64,000 bases of DNA. Origin: Myrica gale. Taxonomy: Eukaryota > Streptophyta > Magnoliopsida > Fagales > Myricaceae. The position numbers and the translations under genes are program-made. Below, one piece after another: positions 33,401 through 45,477 of the stretch. The notes beneath the pieces were generated by a model, which searched no databases, was not told where the DNA came from, and was given only the letters and a program-made list of their open reading frames with translations. Each line of letters opens with the position of its first letter. The first letter of the stretch is position 1. The stretch spans positions 19,108,374 to 19,172,373 of the forward strand of contig OZ005607.1 of assembly GCA_963930655.1 (NCBI GenBank), written 5' to 3'.

Positions 33401-36400
33401 CTTTCCTATTTTCATCTAGAAGACTAACAAGCTACAACCAAGAGAGACATCACATAAAGTTAAGTATTCAAGGTCTAAAGCTCTCAATTTTCCAATCCTT
33501 CTTCAGCAGTACATCAGAAACCAAGGTATGTGTAACATATAGGGCTTTATTGATTTAGGTAACTTTTTTTTTATAAGTAAGTCAATCTTATTAGAAAGAA
33601 GCGAAAACAGTACAAGGGACTGTACCGAATACGCTTAGTCCATACAAACAACAAAACTAAGGAAATCATCGAAATCAACAAAGGGGCAACCTAACACCGC
33701 GTTAGCCCCAAAAAAAAGAGAAAGAAACAAACACCCTTGCAAGTTCACCAAGGACAGAGAAACATCTTCAAAACATCTATTGTTACATGAAATAGAAAGA
33801 CACCACCAAATGCATGAAGGAATCATTCTCCAAATGGACTTCACAATCGAGTTGGAAAACTTCATATTCCAACCCCACAACACATCCACCACCTTTTCAG
33901 GCATCACCCAATAGAAGTTCGTTATAGAGAGAACATGATTCCAAAGAGCTCTAGCCACAAAACAATGAAGAAGCATATGATCCACTGAAACGAGGATCGG
34001 TGTCGACCCAGCAGAAATGAGGCCTGGGTTAGCCACAACCCGTCTCGCAGAAGCAACCGAAGGAGTCGCCGGCGTCGACCGGACCTCTACCGAGCCACCC
34101 GAGACTCCTTCGGCGAGCGATGTCCCAGCCCGCATTGCCCCATCGAGACCAGAACACGGGACTGCCTCAACCAAGGCCACAAAGGAAGCCATCGAGGTCG
34201 CCGGCGACACAATGACCGCCACTGAGTTGCCCGAAGCTCCTCCGGCAAGAGGATGACCAAAACTGCCCAGCCCAGGCGAATCGGGGACCTCTCCGGGCTC
34301 CAACATAAGCTCTTCGACGTGTTGAGAGGAAGGGCCAGACTCAACGCCAGGCCCACAATCCATCCCCGACTGGTCCAAGGCACTTCGACCCAGCCCAGAG
34401 CCCAAGCCCGCCTTAATAGACTCACCCGAATGGAGAAAGACCTGTTGGGTCACCACCGAAGGAAGCTGGGCCCTCAATTTGTACCCGCACACCATACAAT
34501 TTAATTCATGAAGCATGGGCCCCGAAAACCCATTCTTATTTTTCACCAGCCCTATAAGACTAGCCAACTCCTCTTGAATTTTCATTAAATGCACCCAAAT
34601 CGCACTTTCAGAGCTAGCCGCCAACGCAGTCTGCCCCCTAAAAGACTAGTATGGCAATTCACAAATCCAAGATCGCACTTTGCATGCTGCTCCCTAGAAA
34701 ACTCAACCGACTGCTGCAGAATCGTGCTGCCCACGTTACCCTGACCACTGCGCAACTCGCCCTTTCCCTCCGCCTTCTTCTCCGGCAACCCCGACCTGGC
34801 CATATCGGCAAAAGATACACCTTCCTTGACGAAGAAACCACTGACCCCATCCTCTTACGTTTGAGTTCACCAATAACCCAAATGAGTTCTTCACACACTG
34901 CACCAAACGACTGCCACCCAGCTCCGGACTTCCCCTCCGGTATCATCACCACTCACTGGCGGCGTCTCTCCTTAAACTCAACTAGAGCTACGTATCTCCC
35001 ACTCCTATTCGCGCATTTCTGGGCGAGAAATGCCCGGGAGGATTCATTAAATTTTTTCGAGAACTCCCTGGAGTCAGCAGACTCCACAAGATTACCAAAA
35101 AGGTTTGCCATCCAAACCACCCCGTATCTTCCAAACCGGATAGAGCTCTGCAATTTCCTATTTTGTTCAGACAACGTAACAAGCCCCTGCGAACTCACTG
35201 AGAAATGAAACGTCTTAGCCTCAACAACCAAACTTCGAACGAACACCATTTGGATCTCTACCACGAGTTACAGAAATAGCTTTAAGTTGAGGAACTCGGT
35301 TTTTGGATTTCCAGACGTAAATTTTCATCAGCCTTCTCGGAATGATTTTGACACTGCTGCACTCCTAATGTTGAGGAAGGAATTGGTTTCCAAAGTTTAG
35401 CACTGCAATACCTATTTTTTTTTTATAAGTAATTTAGGTAACCTATTATACAAACACATAACTCTGTCTGCAGTAGAAGTATAGCTAAAGGCCCATTTTC
35501 AAGTGGATCACTCCAACGTCGACAGCACATAATGACCCTCAAAAGGAAAACCTAGGACCGAATTAGCCCACATAAAAAGAGAATGCAACAAAGAACCCCC
35601 CAAACGATCCAAAGACATGGCCTTATCCTCAAAACATCTCTCATTCCTTTCCCTCCACAAACTCCACCATATGCAAGCCGGGATCATCTTCCAAATGGCC
35701 AAGGTAATAGGATTCTCAAACTTCCTCCTCCAACAATACAAGACATCCACTACATTCCTAGGTATAACCCAATCATAGTTGAGAATACTCAGCATATGCG
35801 CCCACAATCCTCTTGCCATCGTGCAATGAATAAGGATATGATAAACCGTTTCTCCGTCACTCTTACATAAATAGCACCACTCCGTCAAGCACATTCCCCT
35901 CCTCCTCAAGTTGTCAATGGTCAGAATTTTCCTATGAGTGGCTTCCCAAACAAAGAACGCAACTCTAGGGGGAGCCAAACAAAGAATTTTCCTATGACAA
36001 CACATAATTACACAAGTCATAAGTATATAATAAGTTACATTTGACTGTTTCCAGCACTACTCAACTATTCTAGGTACAATGGGATTGTCCCAACCATGAA
36101 ACACCAAACCAAACAAGAAAATCAGATGCAGCATACAAAGTTCACAAAAGCATATCTTGATGTCCAGCCGACGTATGGGCCACTCTTTAGAAGTCGCCCA
36201 CTATGCCGTGAATTCAACTTTGAGTATGGGTCAGTGGAAAGATAGTAAATTTTGGGTAATATATTTCATACTTGTCAACAGCGGTGAATGGTGAAATATC
36301 TTCATCCTTTGCGCTGCTAAGTAGGCGCTGTCTAATGTCATCATAATTAATAACTGACATGGAGAGGCTCATGTATTGCAACTGGTTTAGCGCCATTCGC

Positions 36401-39400
36401 ATATCTCCATTAACCCTTTCTGCAAGTTCCTCTAGAGCAATCTAAAACGTCAAACAGGTAAAAAGTCATTAGAACACCTATTGGTTGACCTTAGTTAGAA
36501 GTAGGATCATAAAGAATAGGAACAAAATATATTAGAATAGTCATATAGCAGACCATGATTGTTTACCTCATTAACTTGAAGGCCTTCTGCACTTGCAACT
36601 TGCATTAACCTTTTTGCCATCTACCGTAAACCAGAGAAGCATTAGTAACTCTGTAATCAGCAATAATGGGCTAACAACGTGTAGCAAAGTAGCAAATAAT
36701 GCAGAGTCTAGAATGGCAAAAAGTTCATTTTGTATTGCATGTACATCTACAAGCAGAGTCAAGGCACAACCAATTTCAAGGATGATATCAGTCTCCTATC
36801 AATGAGCTGCATATCATTCTTGGACACAAGATTTGTTCTGATGAAGTTTGTAAAAGGGGAGGCCGATTGGCTACGAGTATGGTTTCCTATAACAGGACAA
36901 ACGGAGAAGTTCAGGAACCTGAGTTATTATTGTTTATACTGATGAATACATTTTCCAGTCATTTCAGTTGCTATTTATTTCAAATTGGGCCTTACGTTCT
37001 TACTTTCTCATTCAAATCCTTCCAATATTGAAATATTTAAGATTGAGTCCAATTTCAAGATAACAGTGCATCTAAGGTCACCGCTCTGTCCCTACGTGGC
37101 ACTCTTGTTATACAAAGTAAACTCATTTGTCTACATTGCATCAACTGGTGGGTAGCGTGGCAGCTCCCTTACCATGTCAGCCCTTACTAGCACCAAATAT
37201 GGGCACATGGAAGAACTGCTTCCCATTTCACCTACATGAGCTGTGCAAGTGCTGTAGGTGGCCATTAAAATCCCAATTCCTCAACAATAAATAAAAAAAT
37301 AAGCAAAACCAAATTGTCAAACTATAACCCCTAGTCTTCATTTCCTTTACTTGGTCAAGAACACATCATTTCAAGCGCACGCGTTTCTGACACTTGATCC
37401 AGCTCTGCAGATTCACGGATTATGGTTCAGTAGGAGAAAGAAATCTTTAAAACCCCAATCTCCCTAGACACGAAACCCTACCTCAATTAGGTCATTTTCT
37501 GCAGAATTTTGAGAGAAGTGACCAACTATAACTTCAAATCCTCACCAAGAAAGGATTTATTCGGGAAATGCACATACAGTTGAAGCAGGTTCCATTTGGG
37601 TTGAGGTGCAGCATTTCCAGACAAGTTGGGTGATTTTTCTCTCACTTTCGCGCCATTACTGCCATCCCTGAGAATGTTCTGAATAGCTTGACTCAGCTCA
37701 TATGAGGCCAACCAGGCTTCAAGAGGAGCAGTTTAAGGTTAAATCAACTGTCCTCTCTATCTCACTCTCCCCATCTTCATGAGGTCACCATGCCCTCAAA
37801 CGATACCAGGTTCACCTTGTCTTCTGCAGGCACAAATCCATTCCCATCTCTCCTTCACCCCCACCTCCTTTTTCCCCTCCATAGGGGAGAGGATCTAAAA
37901 TGGAAAGAGAGGACCACAAAAAACAAAGAAGAGAAAAAGGAAGGCAGATGTCAAGATCTGGTTCACCTAAGGGCTGACATGTTAACCCATTAATGCCACA
38001 TCATAGAAACCATGCCACACAGGACACAGCCGTAATATCAGTCGAATTAAACAATTTTTATGACTCATCAATCACATGATCTCCAAATGTTGGTTAAAGT
38101 TCCATTGTGGTGTCCACAGGCGCCTCATACAACTGCATCAAATGTGCTATGTTGAAGCTTGTGGGACATATACTCTAACCGTTATGTTAACATGATTCTA
38201 GAGTCCAACACGGGTCTCCCCCCCCCCCCCCACACACACACACACAACAAAAAGAAAAGGGAAGAAAAAAGAAACAATACATCTGAATACAAAACCATTC
38301 TAGCAGATCTGCACATATCACCTGATAAACCCAATAGACCCTGAACTATTCAAAGGGAACTCAAGAGGACATCCTTCCCCGAAGAACACCTGTCTAACCA
38401 AACTTCACCAGCATTCATATATTAAGGTCAATCTGCCTAACTCTAGCATTCTAACTATTTTCAGGCAAACAATGATGAGAAAAAATCATCTCACTAATGT
38501 AACCATGTGAAAGGACTGAGTCAGAACTATACTGAACGATATTTCCACCCACAAATAGAAAAAGCAAACAGGAAAAAAAAACAAAATAGAATCAGCAGTC
38601 AAAACCTGCTGTTTCGTAGGTTTCCGAAAGCTGAGAAGCAAACAGTAGTTCACAAGACTTTTCAGTTTCTGACTATATCGGTCATTGCAAATGCAGATGA
38701 TAGGAATCTTGGAAATTTTGATGCTTGCAATAAGATCAGCAATCCCACCCCTATCTCCAGCAGACATCCCATCTACTTCATCCATAATCAGAACAGGTTT
38801 TGGCTGCGTTATACTGCAATTTACACAATTAACTTAAGCAGAAAACTCAACCAAGTACATTTTAAGCTCTTCTGTGAGATATTATAGAATCCAAGACGAA
38901 CCCATCCATTTTAACATTCAGGGCCTCATTGTTGACAAGTTCCTTTATAGAATTTGCATTGCTTCCACCAACTCCTTTTTCTATTTTGGAATCAGCCTTC
39001 CCACGACTATCACTAGCATTTACCTAGAACAAACATGGGAGAACATGAGGGCAGGTGAAAGATCATCCTGTTGGAGGATATGTTAATGCAATGAAAATTA
39101 ATGCTCTAGCTGCTTTCTTTCAAATATTTGTCTTTAAAAAATTACACCACCTCTATTGCCTGGAAACCGAGCATCTGACTAACCAACTTTGCTGATGTTG
39201 TTTTTCCGATTCCAGGCGTTCCACTTAATAGGACAGCTTTCTTAGTCCCAGAATCATTCTGTTTTTTCCCCTTTTTCTTAGTTCCAAAATCAAGAAATTG
39301 CTCATTCCACTGTGTCAACCAGTCATGAAGCTGCTTAACCTGCACATCATTATATAGAAGAGATCCATATTAAAATTGAAGACCTGGAGCTAGATACATG

Positions 39401-42400
39401 TAGATGTGAATTTAGACCAAAGCATATGGCAAAAAAAATAAAAAAATACCAGAGACTGATTTCCAATAATATCATTTGGAACCTTCGGCTTATACTTCTC
39501 TGTCCATGTCAAAGCATTCTTCCCAAGCATTTGATTTTTATGCTTAGCTGGGGGTGCTCCTGAGGTCAAATCTTTGCTGCCTAATTCATTGCCAAGGAAA
39601 TAATAAATTGCCAACACATGTAATAGGAAAACCATGGAATAGTGCAATGGTTAAGTCCCTATCATAAGCCTTTCTTAGTACAAACAATAAGAACAGATTG
39701 TGGCCTCCATTGCTTACAAAATGGAAGCTTCCCTAGGAAGAACGCCAATTTATAGGATAATACAAGCACATGCCAATGAAGGAACTATAATTGGCTTCAC
39801 ATTTAGGTGATATTGAAGCAACACAATAACAGACATTCAAACAGATGCATCAACACAAACACCTTCTGCTATCACATTTCCCTCCAAAGTCATCTCTTCT
39901 AAAACATCACATAAGCTATTTATTTTTTCTACCAGTAGAATTACTGACAAATACCAGGAGGGGGATGCCGAAGGAACTAATGACTGGAGTGAAGTTTAAA
40001 CAAGGCAGCCATACTGATCCAGTGGAAGCAACAGCTAGGGCATGGAAAATAACAGATTCTTTACTATAGACGGGGGCCAGATGTTTCTCATAGGTTCGGT
40101 TCCTGCTCGATGCACTTGGAACGTTCCAGCACTGTAACATCAGACCATATTTATGAAACTTTGATAATTGGTTTTTCTGATCTGGCTTAAAACGCAAGGC
40201 CGGAGGATGAAGGAAACTCTAAACGGGGATTCCACCGAGCAATTTATGGCCTAAAACATGCCCCCCGTGCTAGGTTACATCGGTTTTCTTCACACCTCTT
40301 ACATCATAGCTTTCATTGTAGGAGCACCTTCGAATGACCTATAATGGAGTGTACTACACTAGCCAAGAAAGAGTGTAGTAGAATTCAAGAGCGATTCAAC
40401 ACACCATATGAAAATATCTGGGGTGACATGTGCATTCTGAAATATATCCATCATCCCAGTGGTGCTCTGAAGTCTGAAGTTAAAAGAAGACCTAAGAAAA
40501 AAAATTGGGCGGGGACTTTGCTAAGTCACTAACAAATATGATGTTCAATACCAGATGAATCTAGAATCTACGCGGAACCTAGAAAGCAACAGACTTCCTC
40601 CTTCTTTAGAGACACTCTGGAGCAAATTAATCAACTTAATCCAAATATTGGAATGTACTACTAAAATCACCTTCAGTGCTACTAATTTGCTTGGTGATGC
40701 TAATTAGAAAATATTTGCAGCTCTAGTTATAGCGTATGCTAAGTAGCATTCACCAAATGTCATAACGTTATTGGAATCAATCTGCCTTCTTTTCGCTGCC
40801 CCACAACTATTCTTGCTCTCGATCGATGCAACACATTATCCTCCAATTTTCCAAAACAGTTTTCATGTCAGCGAAATTTAACAGACCAATGAAGTGATAA
40901 CCTTCCGAAGAAAAGACAAGTCATCCAAACCCAGCCTCCAGAGCCACAATAAGATAGAAAAAACAGAAATCTTTCAACATTTAAGAAAACATAAGAACAA
41001 TTATTTTACGCTACTCTAGAATGGTTAGTTCTCTGTGCCATATATCTTCACATTTTCTTTACAGATGTTACTTAACAGGGTTAGATATGTGCACGATGAG
41101 AGAAAATGATATGCAGGTGTTTATTTGTGTTGTTTGCTTAAACCTCGAACTAAAGGTATGCGATCAATACCCTGGAACTGCAACTAGATAGAGAAGCAAT
41201 TTCCCTGTCTAAGAAATCCCCCGACCTATTTGCCAATTTCAGACTAGGTCATCAAGAACACATAAAGTTGGAGGGCCAAAGTCATAACCAGTAACAGACT
41301 CCTTGACAAAACCACAAAAAACAGAAAAAGAAAAAGAGAGAAACCAACATAAATAACCCCAACAACATAGCCACTCTGATATTCATCTAATGTTAGAGAG
41401 TGCACAATTATTTGGAGCATACTCTTTGCTTCTATTTTATGTGGACTTTTCTTTGGCAGAGGTGAAGCCTTATCAACTGTTCTCTTTGCTTCTTCTTTTA
41501 CAGGTGCTTTTGCAGGTTTTGATGCACGGATCATATCAAACAATCCATCCTCAGTGAGAAAAGCAGTGCTGTATAATAATGTAAAAAACCTCAGTAAGTG
41601 AAGTATAACAAAATAAAGAGCTCATAAGCAAATCTACTTGTACGGATCCAAGATTACAAACCCCAGCTCTTTGGCTTTACCAGACTTCCGTCCCCCAATA
41701 TCTTCATCACATAAAAGATAGTTCTGAAGAGAGAAGATGTTAATCACAAGCTGATAGTTATATGCCAATCCAAGCAAGTACACGACAAAAGTAGGAGATA
41801 ACCGTTTTCTTGCTGACAGATCCAGTGACACGACCACCATGTCGTTTAATCAAATCTTCGGCTTCTTCACGCTCCAGACTGTAAACCCAGTCAAAGCTTA
41901 ATATGCACTCTCAAGCCCATGAAACATAAAAATTATAAAGGACAAAGTAATCGCCGCAATTAGGTCGACATCACAGTTCCAACAATTATCACCAAGAATA
42001 GTGATATCCACAACAACAATTTTCAGATCTGTGAGCACAATTTGATCTTTAAACAGGATTATATTCTCAGAAAGGATCACTCAAAATCTACATAAAATTA
42101 CCATTGAAAACTGATACAGTCCATATAATCAGGAAAAAGAGGCAAATGGATCACTGCTTAAGGCAACCATCCCATCGTACAACATCCTCCAGATATTTTT
42201 TTTTTTGATAAGTAAGCCAATATTATTAAAGAAAAAGCGAAAGCAGTACAAGGGACTATACCGAAATCGCTTAGTCCAAACAAGCAACAAAACTAAGGAA
42301 ATCCTGAAAATCAACAAAAGGGCACCCTAACAGAACATCAGCCCAACAAAACAAATTAAACATAAAAATGCCTTTTAACACTGGTAAAGGCAAGGAACCA

Positions 42401-45294
42401 TCCTCAAAACAACGGTTATTACGCTCCCTCCATAGGCACCACCAAACACATGCCGGTATCATCCTCCAAATAGCCTTGGCAAATGGATTGGAGAACCTCC
42501 TCTCCCAACTCCAAAGCACATCCACCACCTTTTCCGGCATGACCCAAGGAAAATTCACAATAGAGAGAACATGAGTCCAAAGCCCTCGCGCCACGGGACA
42601 GTGAAGAAGCAAGTGGTTTACAGATTCCCCTTCGCTACGGCAGAGATAGCACCAGTCCGCAATGTACACTCCACGACGACGCAGGTTATCAGTAGTGAGA
42701 ATCCTCTCGTGCATAGCCTCCCAAACAAAGAATGAAACCCTCATGGGGCACTTCGACCTCCACACCCCTTTCCATGGAAAGGCCAATCCATTCCCACCCA
42801 TAAGGAGAGAATACATAGACTTCACCGAAAAAACCCCATTCGTAGACCCCGTCCAAGCCAACTTATCATCAACACCTCTACGAATCACCGTCCCATACAC
42901 ACGGGTGAAAAAGGCAGAAAAGTCCGCTAACTCCCAATCATTAGCCGGTCTAAGAAAAGGAGCATCCCACACGGCATGCCCGTCATTCCCCACCATACAA
43001 TCCGCCACCGAAGCCTCTTTACATGTAGACAAAGAATACACACCCGGGAAAGCAAGAGACAAAGGGCTATCGCCGCACCAGCAATCATGCCAAAAACTAA
43101 CCCCTCCTCCACGTCCCACCACGAAGCTAATATGCTTACTGAAGTCATCCCACCCCTTCGAAATAAATCTCCAAAGACTAACACCATAAGGCCCCCTACT
43201 CGAAGAAGTTCTCCACCCCCCCAACGAGCACCCATATTTCGCAATAATAACCACCCTCCAAAGACTAGCCCTCTCGTTCGCAAAGCGCCAGAGCCATTTG
43301 GATAAAAGAGCCTTGTTGAACACAATAATGTTTCTAAGCCCCAACCCCCCATTCTGAAAAGGAGAGCAGACTAAGTCCCACTTCACAAGATGGAATTTGT
43401 GCTTATTCCCGTCATTTCCCCAAAGGAAGTCCCTTTGGATTTTTTCCAACCTCTTTGCCACAGCATGCGGAATGGGAAACAAAGATAGAAAATACGTGGG
43501 GAGGCAAGAGAGAGTCGACTTAATAAGAGTAAGGCGACCACCCTTGGACAAAACACTAATGATTAAAACACTAATGATTTGCTTCTGAGCAAAATGTGGT
43601 CTGACTCAGCAAAAAGAAGAATGAATATATAACAGATTTTTCATGTTTGATTGCATAAAGAATAAGCATGTCAGCATTATGGTAAAGATGACAAGAAGTA
43701 CCTGTCAAGTGTTCCACTGATTACAAAAGTTAAACCAGCCAAGCAATCAGAAGCACCCTCAGGGACCTCCTAAGACACAGAAAAGGAATTCTTACCATTA
43801 GCACTTTGACTGGAACAATCTTTTTAATTGATTAATACCAATGAAGTCCAAATTTTTTCACCTTTTCTCCTTTATGTGGAGGATCTTTCCTTTCCCCAAA
43901 GTTCATAAATCCACCCCTTCCACCACCTCTGCCTCTTCCACCAGCCGATGCAGCTGATGAACCTCTTCCACCACGACCCCGTCCACCAGAAACTTGAGGT
44001 GTTTCAATATCTTTATCATCATCCTCATCACTTGCTTCATCATCGACAGATTTTTGTGAAATTCCCCTACCCAAACCACTCTTAAACTTCTTGCGAGGAG
44101 TCACATCAACTGAATTATTCCAGGAACTGGGCAAGACAAAGTCTTCGTCATCGTCATCAACTTTGTGAACTTTCTTAGAGGGTGGGGGTTTCAGTGATTC
44201 ATTGCTATCCTTTCGAGTCTTTCTTTTCGCTGAAAGTTCCTCTGTTTCCTCTTCATCTTTCAACTTTTGTTTGGTGGTATCAAAGTACTTGCTTGTCCTC
44301 CTCCTGCCTGAACTTTCTTGGCCTCCATGCGTCTGCATTTATCACAATTCAGGCGTGAGGCACATGCACTCATACTGGTATCTTCCCAATTTTCAACATA
44401 ACGAGAAGCTAAATACACATACATAAAAGATTCATCAACCAACAAATAAAAATGTAAGCAAACGTACAGGTCTCTCGGAATTGTTTGGGGCAGGCTTTGC
44501 AGGCTTCGATTCCCCGCCATTTCCCTTGACATGGGATTTCATAAACCACTTCCTTATATCGCTCTGCCTATTTTCCGCCTGTAATTCCAGTAAAAGGATT
44601 CCAACAAGCCAAAATTATAAATTCTAGTATTAGATTAATGACAACGCAATCAAACCCTAAACCTGCTGGTTCATACACAACGCTAAAGAAAACCTCAAAT
44701 TGGATAAAGCGTTTTACTCCCCCCCCCCCCCAAAAAAAAAAACAACAATCCAATGACTTCTCCTAAAAGTGAAAAAAGGAAGAAAATTACAAAACCCAAA
44801 CTCACCATGCTTGGACTCTACACAGTTCAGAATTCAAAACCGCAAACTTTTATATCGGTTTCGCGCTCCCAACGCAATCTGGAAAACAAAACAAGCAAGA
44901 CATTGGGTTACAAAGCCGTGATTACCAGAAAAGGTGTTAGAAGTACCACGGCTTATTGATCATAGGCTAGCAGGGGCATTTTTTTTTTGGATAAGTATAG
45001 GCTAGCAGGGGCGTCAACAAAATTAAAGGAAATTTACCCATAATACTGAATGAAAAGGTTCTTTTGATTCTCAATGCATTTCCCTTGGGTTTTAGGAACT
45101 TAAAAGTAAAAACTTCTGACAGGAGAAGTTATGATTGATGTCAGCGAAACGTTCAAGGTTTCGACTTGTGCGAAGAGATGCGGAAATGAAACGAAATGAG
45201 GCACTGATAAGTCTCTTAGAACACTCGCTTAAAGAAAGGCGTTGAGAGATACGAAAGTCGAAAAATGAGAGAGAGAGAGAGAGAGGCGTACCAT
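27459..45294 (-). CDS. RFC1: Replication factor C subunit 1 (clamp-loader large subunit)
   Basis: The large subunit of the RFC complex, which opens and loads the PCNA ring onto primer-template DNA in the nucleus. Coding exons 5' to 3': 45294-45292, 44578-44468, 44332-43862, 43769-43702, 41878-41803, 41723-41662, 41568-41423, 39580-39450, 39339-39151, 39023-38902, 38813-38606, 36620-36567, 36441-36272, 33261-33171, 32151-31970, 31856-31817, 31359-31235, 29974-29902, 29798-29706, 29621-29375, 27907-27851, 27601-27459. All phases agree and give 953 aa, close to the Arabidopsis length. Seen: PIP-box-like QSDIRKWF (6-13); acidic/basic and RGG-rich N-terminus; BRCT domain (about 196-290, LAGLTFVISGTLD, CDEDIGGRKS); Walker A GTPGIGKT (about 396); Walker B LIMDEVDG (about 468); sensor region IICICNDRYSQK; RFC1 C-terminal domain (NFNRFGGWLG); basic tail AKRKR. 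The ATG forms a 3-nt coding exon, inferred from phase. The largest introns contain LINE insertions. Confidence 0.96.
31500..31686. repeat. Solo LTR, TRIM-like, in RFC1 intron 16
   Basis: A 187-bp unit with ends TGTTGGGG...TTCAACA (TGTTG/CAACA), flanked by TACCC (31495-31499) and TACTC (31687-31691), a 5-bp TSD with one mismatch. It contains CCAATGTGGGACTC and AACCTAAAAGCTTAAGCC, strings common in short plant LTR elements. There is no internal region, so it is most likely a solo LTR left by recombination. Confidence 0.65.
33553..35442 (-). mobile_element. Internally deleted LINE in RFC1 intron 13
   Basis: Insert 33564-35431 between perfect 11-bp TSDs ATTTAGGTAAC (33553-33563 and 35432-35442). 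The minus strand starts with a noncoding leader, then ORF1-like protein (from about 35264: AKTFHFSVSSQG, FGRYGVVW), broken by frameshifts near 34950 and 34620. It continues as a 329-codon frame (34624-33635) that fuses a Gly/Ser/Pro-rich ORF1-type region to the zf-RVT tail of ORF2 (MLLHC, MPEKVVDVLWGW, FLSFVVC). Endonuclease and RT are missing. The element ends with ...TTACTTATAAAAAAAAA, and the same string also stands at its 5' end. This is a nonautonomous derivative of a plant L1-type LINE. Confidence 0.85.
35508..36010 (-). pseudogene. LINE ORF2 C-terminal fragment (zf-RVT)
   Basis: Minus-strand frame VAFFVWEATHRKILTIDNLRRRG, then CYLCKSDGETVYHILIHC (the Cys/His zf-RVT motif), ARGLWAHMLSI and a WW.LWRERNERCFED block, ending in a stop at 35508. 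It is 5'-truncated near 35990 and lacks the family's 3' end and A-tail. It shares the architecture of the LINE at 42192-43564 but is clearly diverged. It lies in RFC1 intron 13, upstream (in transcription) of the TSD-flanked LINE. Confidence 0.85.
38218..38246. repeat. Poly(C)/(CA)n microsatellite in RFC1 intron 11
   Basis: A run of about 13 C passes directly into (CA)n. Simple repeat; assembly length may be unreliable. Confidence 0.8.
42192..43564 (-). mobile_element. 5'-truncated LINE in RFC1 intron 4
   Basis: The minus strand has one open frame of 426 codons (43551-42271) without stops: the end of the reverse transcriptase (LSKGGRLTLIKSTLSCLPTYF, FLWGNDGNKHKFHLV) followed by the zf-RVT region (SFFVWEAMHERILTTDNLRR, WCYLCRSEGESVNHLLLHC, ARGLWTHVLSI). 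It is followed by a 3' UTR ending GGCTTACTTATC and about 10 A. The intact frame suggests a young insertion. No TSD of the usual kind is found at the two ends; a 15-bp tandem duplication marks the 5' junction. Confidence 0.9.
43550..43579. repeat. 15-bp tandem duplication at the LINE 5' junction
   Basis: AAAACACTAATGATT occurs twice head to tail, exactly where LINE coding sequence stops. It is not present at the LINE 3' end, so it is not an ordinary TSD. Confidence 0.8.
44962..45012 (-). mobile_element. Micro-insertion of a LINE tail with 16-bp TSD
   Basis: ATAGGCTAGCAGGGGC stands at 44962-44977 and again, identical, at 44997-45012. The 19 bases between (44978-44996) read on the minus strand ACTTATCC followed by ten A and a T. 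ACTTATC plus A-tail is the very 3' end of the LINE at 42192. This is a target-primed insertion that copied only a few bases of the LINE beyond its tail. It lies in RFC1 intron 1. Confidence 0.88.
45267..45285. repeat. (GA)n tract just inside RFC1 intron 1
   Basis: A (CT)n tract on the RFC1 sense strand begins a few bases after the 5' splice site that follows the ATG. Pyrimidine tracts near plant 5' ends can affect transcription; here that is only a possibility. Confidence 0.6.
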
Positions 45295-45477
45295 GACAGT
45301 GTCTCTTCTTGCACTCGCATGGGCTGTTTGTGTGCCCTGGGAGGCAGGCGCAGGGGACTTTGTCGCAATTCGGGTTTTCGACACGGGGAGTCGGGGACCG
45401 GTTCGAGTTACAAATGTCAAATGGAATTCTTCGTAGCTTTAAAAATATATATATATATTCACTCACGACACTAGGTT
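45295..45477 (-). promoter_or_regulatory. RFC1 5' UTR and core promoter candidate
   Basis: Upstream of the ATG the sequence is GC-richer than elsewhere. A TATA-like (TA)n run lies at 45445-45459, about 150 bp before the ATG, and would serve a minus-strand start near 45410-45420. I see no clear E2F site. A MITE-like block begins right behind it. Confidence 0.4.

Noticed and set aside
34651..35208. Open frame of 185 codons on the plus strand
   Set aside because: Complement of the LINE ORF1 region, which has recognisable protein sequence on the minus strand.
35432..36020. TSD for the 35508-36010 LINE fragment (AACACATAA near both ends)
   Set aside because: Only nine bases match, there is no A-tail, and the position does not fit the element end.
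42662..43189. Plus-strand frame of 175 codons
   Set aside because: Antisense to the intact LINE ORF2 frame.
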